Of a stretch of 64,000 bases of DNA, positions 1 to 9,907 are shown piece after piece. The position numbers and the translations under genes were made by a program. Each line of letters begins with the position of its first letter. The first letter of the stretch is position 1. The notes beneath the pieces are model-generated. The model saw only the letters and a program-made list of their open reading frames with translations, was not told the origin of the DNA and searched no databases. Origin of the DNA: Chromatiales bacterium (GTDB lineage Bacteria > Pseudomonadota > Gammaproteobacteria > Chromatiales > Chromatiaceae). The DNA lies in NCBI GenBank assembly GCA_028284585.1, contig JANQRK010000022.1, positions 1 to 64,000 of the forward strand, given 5' to 3'.

Positions 1-97
1 TGCTCGCTCATGTGCGATAGGCACACCGCGCTCACAGCGCCTTGTTGGCCAGAAAAACGGCCGCCGTCGCTGCGTCTCACTTAGTGTGAACAGGCCC
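1..97 (-). repeat. Partial copy (cut by window edge) of a dispersed ~164-bp MITE-like inverted-repeat element
   Basis: Reverse complement gggcctgttcacactaagtgagacgcagcgacggcggccgtttttctggcc...catgagcgagca aligns nearly end to end with 41735..41831. Confidence 0.8.
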
Positions 98-116
98 TAG
101 TATACTTGCCCTGGCG

Positions 117-2639
117 TTGCTCATTGCATCGCCAGGTCCGATGAGGAGTTCCAATCAAATGCTGAGCCGGTCGGGTCGCGAAACGGATTCGCTGTTCGCC
201 AAACAAGTCGATGTGCTATTCGACCAGGCCAACGTGGCTCTCACCGCCAATGCCGCAGCAGCACTGGTTGTGGTGGCGATATTCTGGAACACCGCATCGC
301 ACTCTGCGCTACTGGTTTGGTTAGCATTGTTCGCGCTCGTCACCATAGCTCGATTCTACTTGGTACACAGGTACAAGCGTGAACCCGTGCCACCGGAAGA
401 CGCCCACCGGTGGTTCGCGCTGTTTCTGCCTGGGGTGATCCTGTCCGGCTCCATTTGGAGCGCGACCGTCCTAGTTCTGGCATCCGGCGCCTCCATCCTA
501 CACATCGGCTTCGCCGTGCTCTGGATCAGCGGCCTGGCTGCAGGCGCCGTAGCGGCGCTGTCTATCATCAAGAGTGCTTATTTCTGCTTTGCCGCACCAG
601 CGCTGGTCCCGTGCTTCATCTATCTACTGTCGCATCACGACGGCGCTTTCAATCTGGTGGGTGGCGCAGCCGCGCTGTTCTTGTGCTTTGTCTCCATGAA
701 CGCATTGCGCATGCATAAGACATTGCTCCATGGTCTGAGATTACAGCAAGAGAACACGAAGTTAATCGTTCGCCTGGACGACGAGAAGGCCAGGGTGGAA
801 CAACTCAATCGTGGTCTGGAACAGAGAGTTAAGGAGAGAACAAGGGAACTTGCTGTGGCCAATCAGCACTTGCAGGAGGACATTGTCGAGCGCAAGCAGA
901 TGCAAAAAGCATTGTATACCGAGAAAGAGCGCGCCGAAGTAACCCTTCATTCTATCGGCGACGCCGTTATCACCACGGATGCATCTGGCACAGTGGACTA
1001 CCTGAACCCTGCTGCCGAAGCACTCACCGGATGGTCTTTGAGGGACGCCGCTGGGCAGGCACTAAGCACGGTCTTTCGTGTCGTTAACGAAAATACGCGC
1101 GAGCCGATGTTCGTGCCGATTGAGCGATGTCTGGATGCCGGACACATCGCCACTCTGAATGAGGATGCAGTACTACTGAGTCGTGACGGCAGCGAGTATG
1201 CCGTTCAGGACTCGGTCGCCCCGATACGAAGCTATGACGGGACGATATCTGGCATCGTTTTGGTATTCAGCGATGTAACCGATGCAAGACGGATGGCCCA
1301 CGAACTCACTCATCAGGCAAACCATGATAGTTTGACCGGCTTGCTCAATCGACGTCAGTTCGAGGTCCGATTAAAACGGGTTCTGGAATCCACCCGTGCA
1401 CAACCTGATAGCCATGCCCTGTGCTATCTCGATCTCGATCAGTTTAAGATCATCAATGACACCTGCGGTCACGTCGCAGGGGATGAGCTACTTCGCCAAC
1501 TTGCAAATATCTTGCTGGAATGCGTTCGCAAGCGCGATACCCTGGCACGCCTTGGCGGGGACGAGTTTGGGGTGTTGATGGAGCATTGCACTCTGGAGCA
1601 GGGCCGGCGTGTTGCCGACTCCCTGCGCCAAGCGGTTCGTGAATTCCGGTTTTCATGGCAAGAAAAAAGTTTCAAGGTAGGCGTCAGTATTGGACTCGTC
1701 CCCATCACCGAGGCCAGCGAAGGAATTACGGCCGTCCTAAGGGCAGCAGATAGTGCCTGTTATGCGGCCAAGGAGGCAGGCCGTGATCGCATCCATGTCT
1801 ACATCGAGAATGACGAAGTGCTCGCGCGCCGTCGTGGCCAAATGCAATGGGTCAACCGCATCCAAAACGCGCTCGAAGAAGACCATTTCGTTCTCTACTG
1901 TCAGCCGATCGTTCCGCTAAGCCAAGGATCGGAGCACAAAAAGTGCTATGAACTCTTGCTGAGGCTGCAGGACGATACAGGCGTCGCTGCCTTGCCGAAA
2001 GACCTTCTTCCTTCAGCGGAGCGCTACGATCTCGCAGTGCAGATCGACTGCTGGGTGATAAAAAATGCCTTCGATTGGCTCACACAGCATCCAGCCATGA
2101 TGCAGGATACCGGCGTTTGTTTTATCAACATCTCCGGCCAATCGCTTGGCGATGTAGGCTTTCTCGAGTTCGTTTCGGATCAACTCGATAACAGTACCAT
2201 CGAGCCAAGTTGTATTTGCTTCGAAATCACCGAAACCGCAATGATTGCGAACCTCTCCAGCGGGCAACGCTTCATCAAGCTATTCAAGGCTAGGGGTTGT
2301 CAATTTGCACTCGACGACTTCGGGAGCGGCTTGTGTTCGTTTGCTTACTTGCGAAGCCTGGCCGTGGACTACTTAAAGATCGATGGCGTATTCGTTCAGA
2401 ACATGCTCGAAAGCGGCGTCGACCTAGCCATCGTGCGCTCGATCAACGAAATCGGAAAGATGATGGACAAGAAGACCATTGCGGAGTGGGTAGAGACGGA
2501 CACCGTGGCCAATCACCTACGCGAGCTTGGAATCGACCTCGCGCAAGGCGATGGGATCGCACGGCCCAAGCCGATCGAACTACTGCTCACCGATCCGGTC
2601 GATGAAACTCCGCTCAGATGTCCAGAACCCACTGGATAA
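117..2639 (+). CDS. Membrane-bound PAS-GGDEF-EAL cyclic-di-GMP protein
   Basis: N-terminal hydrophobic segments, PAS-like region, intact GGDEF (ARLGGDEFG) with RxxD I-site 5 residues upstream, EAL domain with DDFGSG and KIDGVFV but ELL in place of EAL. Confidence 0.93.
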   Translation: MLIASPGPMRSSNQMLSRSGRETDSLFAKQVDVLFDQANVALTANAAAALVVVAIFWNTASHSALLVWLALFALVTIARFYLVHRYKREPVPPEDAHRWFALFLPGVILSGSIWSATVLVLASGASILHIGFAVLWISGLAAGAVAALSIIKSAYFCFAAPALVPCFIYLLSHHDGAFNLVGGAAALFLCFVSMNALRMHKTLLHGLRLQQENTKLIVRLDDEKARVEQLNRGLEQRVKERTRELAVANQHLQEDIVERKQMQKALYTEKERAEVTLHSIGDAVITTDASGTVDYLNPAAEALTGWSLRDAAGQALSTVFRVVNENTREPMFVPIERCLDAGHIATLNEDAVLLSRDGSEYAVQDSVAPIRSYDGTISGIVLVFSDVTDARRMAHELTHQANHDSLTGLLNRRQFEVRLKRVLESTRAQPDSHALCYLDLDQFKIINDTCGHVAGDELLRQLANILLECVRKRDTLARLGGDEFGVLMEHCTLEQGRRVADSLRQAVREFRFSWQEKSFKVGVSIGLVPITEASEGITAVLRAADSACYAAKEAGRDRIHVYIENDEVLARRRGQMQWVNRIQNALEEDHFVLYCQPIVPLSQGSEHKKCYELLLRLQDDTGVAALPKDLLPSAERYDLAVQIDCWVIKNAFDWLTQHPAMMQDTGVCFINISGQSLGDVGFLEFVSDQLDNSTIEPSCICFEITETAMIANLSSGQRFIKLFKARGCQFALDDFGSGLCSFAYLRSLAVDYLKIDGVFVQNMLESGVDLAIVRSINEIGKMMDKKTIAEWVETDTVANHLRELGIDLAQGDGIARPKPIELLLTDPVDETPLRCPEPTG

Positions 2640-2823
2640 CCGCCTTGGCGGCAAAGCCGAGCATGCCGAAGGCCAACACGAAGAACAGCACGAAGGTGCC
2701 AAATTTCCCCGCCTTTGATTTGCGTGCCAGGTCCCAGATGATAAACAACATGAAGCCTATAAAAATGCTCAGGCCCCAGGTCATCCCGATCTCGGCTATT
2801 CTCTCCTCTGTCAAGCCGAGCAT
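2614..2823 (-). CDS. Small membrane protein, DUF2788-like (69 aa)
   Basis: Internal start of the ORF ending at 2614: MLGLTEERIAEIGMTWGLSIFIGFMLFIIWDLARKSKAGKFGTFVLFFVLAFGMLGFAAKAVIQWVLDI. Confidence 0.75.
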   Translation of the reverse strand: MLGLTEERIAEIGMTWGLSIFIGFMLFIIWDLARKSKAGKFGTFVLFFVLAFGMLGFAAKAVIQWVLDI

Positions 2824-2834
2824 GCTGCCCGCAC

Positions 2835-3635
2835 TCAAAAGCCGACCTCTCTCGCCGGTAGGACGCTCGCATCGACCAAGTCCCGATAGACATGCCATGA
2901 GGCATGGCCCATCAGTGGATAGAGCACAATAAAACCTAGCATCAAGGTCAGTATCGACAGGCCCGTGGCGACCAATAGAAGAATCGCCCAAAAACCCATC
3001 GCGACCGGATTCTCGCCAACCGCACGTATGCTCGTTAGAACAGCCGTCTTTGTGTCGACCTGACGGTCGAGCAACAGGGGCACTGATACGACGGTCATAC
3101 CGAATATCACTGCAGTGCCCATCCCACCCAGCACTGTCCACAACAGGAAGTGCACCTCGTTCTGGACGACCACATACTCGAGAAAGTCCCAGGGTTGGCG
3201 GATCTCCGTATCGACAAAGAAGCCGAACAGCAACACGCTCACACCTACCCAGGCGGCACCCGCCAGAATCAACAGCAGCCCGAAACGGATGAGACAATGT
3301 GAGCCGTGCCGCCACGCGGAGATGGCATCGCCCAATCGCGGCTTCCGCTGTCGCTCCAAACTGCGGCTCAAGGCATATAGGCCCGTTGCTAAAATCGGAC
3401 CGACCAGCACGAATCCCGACAAGGCACCCGGCAAGATGGGCCAGTACAACAAGGTGATTTGGACGATCGCGACACTGGCCGCGAACACAATCAATCCATG
3501 CAGAAGGCTCGGCCAGCCGGCAGCGCGCAGATCCTGCCAGCCGAGTTTCACCCAGCGAATGACCTGGCCAGGAGCGACCCGCCGAATCGGTGGCAAATCA
3601 GAAGGCCCCCGCGGGGTATCGACGGCCGAATTCAC
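2835..3635 (-). CDS. DUF2189-like integral membrane protein
   Basis: 266 aa, multiple TM segments, family-like GWQDLRAAGWPSLLHGLIVF / VGPILATGLYALSRSLERG-type region. Confidence 0.8.
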   Translation of the reverse strand: MNSAVDTPRGPSDLPPIRRVAPGQVIRWVKLGWQDLRAAGWPSLLHGLIVFAASVAIVQITLLYWPILPGALSGFVLVGPILATGLYALSRSLERQRKPRLGDAISAWRHGSHCLIRFGLLLILAGAAWVGVSVLLFGFFVDTEIRQPWDFLEYVVVQNEVHFLLWTVLGGMGTAVIFGMTVVSVPLLLDRQVDTKTAVLTSIRAVGENPVAMGFWAILLLVATGLSILTLMLGFIVLYPLMGHASWHVYRDLVDASVLPAREVGF

Positions 3636-3902
3636 AACGGCTTCTCTATCCGCTGCGGCTTGACTGGCCCAAACAACCGTCCAATCGATCTCTTATCTAG
3701 GCACTCCAGGTCTTCACCGCGGAGAAGTCGCCGCACACTAAGACTAAACCCGGTATCGGGGGGAACCGAGATCCAAACGTAGGAAGCCACAAGGTGCAGC
3801 AGAGACACCGCACAATGCGTCGCGCTCAGCGAGAACGGCGAGCAAAAGGCTTGGGTGAGGCGGCGCCACGATGAGGCGAGTTATTGTGGCACGGCCGAGT
3901 GG

Positions 3903-4661
3903 CTAGCCAGCAACGCCGCCTCGCGGCGCAACCCGCGACCGACGCCGCCGTAGCGAACTCGCCCAGAGCCCGATCAGGGCCACAGCCGCCAAAGCGACTG
4001 TCGGGGGTGCCGATACCGGCACATTGACCTCGACCAGACGCGCAAACAGGGTCGCGGAGTTGTTCTGCTCCTCAAGGGTAAAAAACTCGGGCGTAACGGA
4101 AGCACCGTCGTCTTGGCTGAAGCCAATGATCTCAAGTTGATACAAGATGCCGTCCAGGGTCACCGTCTCGGTCGATGCAGCATCTGGCAGGCTGACCTTG
4201 TCTCGACAAGGGGTGCCGCCACCTTCGGCGCACGGGCTGGCGTTGTTCGGGGTCTCGGTATGTTCGAAGAAAAAGTCGAAGGCCTGGGCCACCGGTCCAC
4301 CGCCGTCGGTGAACGTCAAATCCACGGTCAGATCGGCGCCGGTAATCGAGGGGAGGAAAATAGTAAAGTTGGCGTGGGTAAAAACGCCGAGCGCGAACAG
4401 GTCCGCATTGAGGGGCGCATCACCCATCGGGACGCCATCGAAAGTGTAGCCGCTACTGGGCCCTACATTTTCATCGGGGAACGGATCACCCCATGTCACC
4501 TCATTAGTACCGACCCCATCGATGTTGTCAACGACACCGTCGCCCTGCTCGAGACCTGTCCAGATGCCCTCACTCACGAAAGGGATGGCGCCGGCTTGAC
4601 ACGACCAAACCAGAATAAGCGCCGCACTCATGCGCAAGATACTTTTCATTGTTTTCATCAC
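3903..4661 (-). CDS. THxN-family exported protein with PEP-CTERM-like sorting signal
   Basis: Signal peptide, FTHANFTI motif, C-terminal APPTVALAAVALIGLWASSLRRRRS (short motif, TM, Arg-rich tail). Confidence 0.7.
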   Translation of the reverse strand: MMKTMKSILRMSAALILVWSCQAGAIPFVSEGIWTGLEQGDGVVDNIDGVGTNEVTWGDPFPDENVGPSSGYTFDGVPMGDAPLNADLFALGVFTHANFTIFLPSITGADLTVDLTFTDGGGPVAQAFDFFFEHTETPNNASPCAEGGGTPCRDKVSLPDAASTETVTLDGILYQLEIIGFSQDDGASVTPEFFTLEEQNNSATLFARLVEVNVPVSAPPTVALAAVALIGLWASSLRRRRSRVAPRGGVAG

Positions 4662-5319
4662 TCCCCTCTCATTCGTTATGCGAGGTCAATCGGGTTACGA
4701 ACTCATTGGCATCGTCATCCGTGAAGGTGTCAGGTCCCACTCTAGGAATTGTAAAAGCGCCTGTGAGTTATTCTTGCGCTGACCCGACTCCTGCCCTCGA
4801 AGAAAACGGCAGCAGGCGGATAGGTTAATGGCATAGTTTATGCGTTTAACGCCTATTACTCAAGAATCGACCTCGAATCTCCGAGAAACTGGCGAATCTG
4901 CTCAGACCTTGATGGCTCAGGATAGTGCGTTCTCCGTGACCGCACCCCTGGCTGGCGGTCTGCGGCCGTCGCCGGACACACCGCTGCCTTACCAGGTAAT
5001 ACCGACTGAGCCAAGCTTTGGGATGTAGCGGGCAAAACACCGGTTGGCGGGAATAGCCCGGCTAGAGGCAGCGCAAGTCACCACTGCGTTCGATAGATCC
5101 GTGTGGTTCTCGGAGCCTTGGCCCCATGCGGTCTTGATCTCCCTCGCGTCGGGCGACCTAGAAACGTCGGCCAGATCGCGGCCTGTCCCCTCGCACCCCT
5201 TCACCTTGACCGCACCAAGCCATCCGACTAGCCTAGCTCCAGCCGCCATTCAGGCATTGCGATCTCTGTATTCGGTCCTTCCAAGGCGACACGACCGAAG
5301 GCATTGGGGGGCCTACTCG

Positions 5320-5670
5320 ATGAGCGAAAAAAAAGTATACACCTACCTCTATCTCGTCCGTCCCAATGCCAAAATCGACACAATGGTGTACGCCAATGAT
5401 CTACCGTCGCTCACCGGCGACGCACTGGGGGTCGCGCTGCGCATCAATCCCAACCTCGGTGAAAACACACGGCGTGCCATTGCCAACCTGGAGATGCGGA
5501 GATACTTCGTCAACTCACCCGCCGTCTACGTCTACGAAAGCGAGGTCGAAATCACCCCTGTCGAATTACAGGAGCTGATCGATCAGCACAAGTCTGAAGG
5601 TACGCTGGGAACCTTTTTGGAAAACTCGCAGCTACACCATTTGGCCTCCAGGCACCAACAAGGCTCCTAG
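5320..5670 (+). CDS. Hypothetical protein (116 aa)
   Basis: ORF from internal ATG, MSEKKVYTYLYLVRPNAKIDTMVYANDLPSL... Confidence 0.45.
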   Translation: MSEKKVYTYLYLVRPNAKIDTMVYANDLPSLTGDALGVALRINPNLGENTRRAIANLEMRRYFVNSPAVYVYESEVEITPVELQELIDQHKSEGTLGTFLENSQLHHLASRHQQGS

Positions 5671-5699
5671 GCATCATGGTCATGAGCCACCCAGCCGCT

Positions 5700-8087
5700 T
5701 CATAGTCGGTCTACTGCAATAATCCCGATACCCGTGCCACCACCGCTGTCGCTCATATGCACCGTGTAGCGACCTGGCGCCAACGTCGTCAAGATGGCGG
5801 CCTCCCTACCGTGCTTCGGGGCATTCGGCAGTGCCGCGATCTCGTTCGCATTGGCGACCGATCGCCAATCGTCGTTTACCGAAAGCACGTTTGACCCTAT
5901 TCCTTCATTTCGCTTGTGCAGTTTCAGTTGCGGATCCACCAGATGGGCGGCAAGACCACGCTCTGCGAGGCTGGGACCCAGTCCGCGGATCAGCACCTTG
6001 ACCGGGCTGTCACCTTCGATGACGAAGCCACCGATCGCGATGTTCTGGTCACGGCCAATCCAGGTGCGACCGGACATGTTCACCCGCATCGAGTCCGTGG
6101 GTATCCGTCGGTCGACGTCAATCGCACAGATACCCACGCCGCTGTCGCCGAGTTCGCCTTTCACGTTCACCGTGTAGGCCCCAGGCTTAAGCCGTATCCG
6201 CAACGCCGCCTCTCTATCATGCGGCCTCCCCGGCCCGCCTGGTCCGATAGAGATGCCAGATTGTATAAGGTCGGTCACAGGGACAGGGTGGTCACGCCAA
6301 TCGTCGTTACTCGCGATCAACCTGCGCCCGGCATGCAGACGCAACCTGGGGTTCTGTAATTTTTTGGTGTCGATAGGACTTATGAACACCCCCGGGCCCA
6401 GTCCGCGCAGGATCACGGTCTGCGGCGATTCGCCTTTGATGACGAAGCCGCAGATCTGAACTGCGCCCGCGGTACCGACAAAGGAGTTCGTCGAGAAGTT
6501 GCGGATCGCACCCGGGCTACGTGCCAAGTTGATCTGAACACTCCCGTAATGGGTACTCACTAGATCTAGATCACCATCACCGTCCAGGTCGACGTTCGGG
6601 CCTCTCGTGATTGGACTGCGAAAGACACGGAAGGCGATCTGCCGCGCCGGGGCAAACACCATCGGTGCGATCTGTTCGAACAAGATGGAGTTTTGGTGAT
6701 TCCTCGGGTACACGATATCCAGATCACCATCCCCGTCCTCATCGAGGAAGAACGCGTTCAAGGACAACCCGTCGCGCTCCGCATAGTGCTCGAGTGCCAC
6801 GCTGTCGCTTTCCAAGATGAACTCCACCGGTTCGAACGCCCCATCGCGCAGCGTGACCAACTCCATCCGCAGCGGACGCTCCGAACGGCTCAGTGAATAG
6901 CTGCCCTTGAGCAATAACTCGGGCCTACCATCACCATCGAGGTCTGACCTATCCAACGACCCAAAGGTGTGATGGCGGAAAAAGTCGGCGGGCTTGCTCC
7001 GGTCGACTAAATCGAGCGGAAAGTTGTCCAGGATGACCGGGGCGGCAAAGCCAGGGGCCGGTCGTCGGCCTGCTCGTGTAAGGCGATTTTACTGGGTTGA
7101 TTCGGGACATAGGACAGCACATCCAAGTCACCGTCCGAGTCGAAATCGATGATCGCGAAGGGTTCACGTTCGGCTGGCTGCGCGTGGAAACTGCGTTGTC
7201 CCGCCGGGAAAGGAAAAAAGGGCGTGACAAAAACCGGCGCCTGATCCGTGCCTGCGCTCTCAAGGTAGTTGCCGAAATGCCTGGTGCTGAACAAGTCTCT
7301 GTCGCCATCCACATCGGCGAGCTGAACGCCATTTAAGATTGATTCAGCAGCAGCGCCACCGAATACCTCGAGCAACGCCGGCGGGAACTTGGCAGCGAAT
7401 ACCTCTTGCACCGCCGGCGGCAACTTGGCATTGATCGCTGCCATAACCTCCGCATAGTCTCGAGCGGTCTCAACGAAGACTGGAACTTCCCTAGTCCCGC
7501 GATTCTCAAAAAAAAAATCGGCTTCAAATACAGTACCTACAAGCGCATCGAGATCTCCATCCCCATCCAGGTCGTAGAAGCGGAGCCGCCAGGTTGCAAA
7601 GTTAATGTCGTCGTTATTACCAAACAGCGCATCGCTGAGAACAATGGGGGGGTCCTCCAGCGACAGGAGGGAATTGTTGACACTCAGCTCCGGTTCCCCG
7701 CCGCCGTTGAGGTCGACCAACTCACTGCGTGTACCAACATACTTGGGGACCCAAGATGCCGAGGGAACAACTCCCCCAAACCTGGCCGGAAGGACGAAGC
7801 GCTCCGAGCTCAGGATCAGGTCAGCCGGATCGTTTTGAGGGTCCAACAGCGCCTCGAGCGGCCCGACGATCATGTTGCGAAAGACGAGCTCCTCTTCCGT
7901 CGGTACGACCACTTGTAGATGGTTCACGCCATCGATCGATCTAACGAACGACCAGCCGTTATCGAAAACCCCTAAGGGATTTGGTCTGGAGAGCTGTGAT
8001 GGCGGCTCATGGGATAGCCAAGGCGGCCAGACAGAGGCCGACCGCGAAGGGATCTACGACAAGTACCGAACGCTGCGTGCGACGCAT
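5700..8087 (-). pseudogene. FG-GAP/VCBS-repeat exported protein gene, interrupted by apparent frameshifts
   Basis: ORFs 7007..7927 and 5700..6956 are two parts of one FG-GAP protein (DLDGDGDLD repeats) in different frames; a signal-peptide-like start MRRTQRSVLVVDPFAVGLCLAALAIP lies in another frame from 8087. The C-terminal part has two tandem GGFVI..GLGP repeat domains. Confidence 0.75.
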
Positions 8088-8187
8088 CGATCGATCTCCC
8101 TGTAGCCGGCTCGATAGTTGCCGGATTCCTCAAATGCCTGATGCTGTCTTCGGCCCGGCCAAATCTAAGCATCGATTGCCGACACTA

Positions 8188-9879
8188 TCATCGCGCCAAA
8201 GCGGCCCACAAAGCGCGATGCCGTTCTAGACTGGCGTCCCCATCCAAGACAACCCGCAGTATCTGCAGGCGCCGGCTGTTCGCTGCCTGGACCAATGCAC
8301 CCTGAAACTGCATCGCAAACTGGGCCGGCGATGCGTTACAGTAACCGAGCCCGAAGGCCTTGGCGGCGGCCTCGAGATCGACCGGACGTGGCGTCCTAAA
8401 CAACTCCATGTGTTCATCGAGCCGATGCTGGGGTAGGTGATCGAAGATCGCACCACCGCCATTTTCGAGCACGATCACCACCCCTGGGCAATCACCGGCC
8501 TCGGCCAAGGCGCCGATGTCATGTATCAGCGTCAGGTCGCCGAGCAATCCGACTAACACGCCCTCGCCTGTGCTACCCATGCCTAGCAATGTAGCCACAT
8601 TGCCGTCGATCCCCGAAGCACCGCGATTGCAAAGGATCCGCAACGGCGCATCGCGGCGTGCCAAGAACCAATCGAGCTGGCGAATCGGCAATGAGTTACC
8701 GCAGAATAAACGGCTGCCGGCCGGTAGCTGCTCACGCAGCGTCTCGATGATCTGCGCCTCTTCGGGCGCAGTATCGACGAGGATCTCGCGCACAATGGCT
8801 TCGCGCGTTTGCCAGGCCGCCAGGTAGCCATCGTCTGGCGCGCCGGTTACCGCATCATTAAGCGCCGTTGCGACATCCTCTGGATCTGCCTGCACCAGGT
8901 CGGTCGTAAGGTGCAGAGGGTCCGGCCAGCGCCCGCCCGGGTCCACGAGTATCTGGCGGCTGCTGCCGAGGCCGGACAAGAAAACCGCCAACTCCTTCGA
9001 CACCGGCGGCGCGCCGAAGCGCAGCACCCAGGCCGGCGCTGCGGCGCGTCGAAAGGCCGGCTGGCGCAGACAGGCATCGTAGTGCGCGATGATGTTGCCT
9101 TTACCGTGCGCCCCGCTGCGCAGATTGGACAAGGGATCGGCCAGGATCGGCACACGCAGCGCAGCGCCCAATCGGACGATCGCCTCGCTCGGCAACGGGT
9201 CACCGCACGCCGGACCACAGATGATCAGGCCTGGCCGGCCATCGATCGCCGCCGCAATGCAGGCGAGATGCGTAGGGTCGGCCACCAAGCAAGGTCGCGA
9301 GACCATCGGGCGCACCAGGTCGGGCAGTACCACCGAGGCGCTGGGTGTGAGGGGCTCGCGCAACGGCACATTCAAGTGCGCGGCACCGGGCAACGGCCAA
9401 CGCGCGGCCGCCACCGCCTGCGTGGCATAGCGACAGGCCACAGGGAACAACGCGGCATCCGGCACCGGGAGTTCGATGCACGCCCGTACCTTGGTGCCGA
9501 ATAGATCAGACTGATCGATGGTTTGGTTGGCCCCGCACTGGCGCAGCTCCGGTGGCCGGTCGGCAGAGAGCAGGATCAGTGGAACTCGACTGAGATCGGC
9601 CTCGGCGACCGCCGGCAACCACTCGCTGACCGCCGTGCCCGAAGTCGCCACCAATGCAGTGGGCGATCGATCCGCCTTGGCGGCCCCGAGCGCGAAGAAT
9701 GCCGCGGCCCGCTCGTCCAGGATCACCCGCGTCGTGAGCTCAGGATGCCGACTTGCCGCCAGCGCGAGCGGCGTAGAGCGCGAACCCGGTGAGACGACTA
9801 CGCGCTGCACACCTGAGGCGACCAGGCCCTCGCACAGCGCCCAAGCCCAAGCATAATTCAGATCGGCGGTATCCATCAT
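8188..9879 (-). CDS. menD: 2-succinyl-5-enolpyruvyl-6-hydroxy-3-cyclohexene-1-carboxylate synthase
   Basis: 563 aa ThDP enzyme; VVSPGSRSTPLALA, TSGTAVSEWLPAVAEA, NRGASGIDGNVATLLG, GDLTLIHDIGAL. Confidence 0.96.
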   Translation of the reverse strand: MMDTADLNYAWAWALCEGLVASGVQRVVVSPGSRSTPLALAASRHPELTTRVILDERAAAFFALGAAKADRSPTALVATSGTAVSEWLPAVAEADLSRVPLILLSADRPPELRQCGANQTIDQSDLFGTKVRACIELPVPDAALFPVACRYATQAVAAARWPLPGAAHLNVPLREPLTPSASVVLPDLVRPMVSRPCLVADPTHLACIAAAIDGRPGLIICGPACGDPLPSEAIVRLGAALRVPILADPLSNLRSGAHGKGNIIAHYDACLRQPAFRRAAAPAWVLRFGAPPVSKELAVFLSGLGSSRQILVDPGGRWPDPLHLTTDLVQADPEDVATALNDAVTGAPDDGYLAAWQTREAIVREILVDTAPEEAQIIETLREQLPAGSRLFCGNSLPIRQLDWFLARRDAPLRILCNRGASGIDGNVATLLGMGSTGEGVLVGLLGDLTLIHDIGALAEAGDCPGVVIVLENGGGAIFDHLPQHRLDEHMELFRTPRPVDLEAAAKAFGLGYCNASPAQFAMQFQGALVQAANSRRLQILRVVLDGDASLERHRALWAALAR

Positions 9880-9907
9880 CGATTCGACGACAGCGCCGCG
9901 CGCTGTC

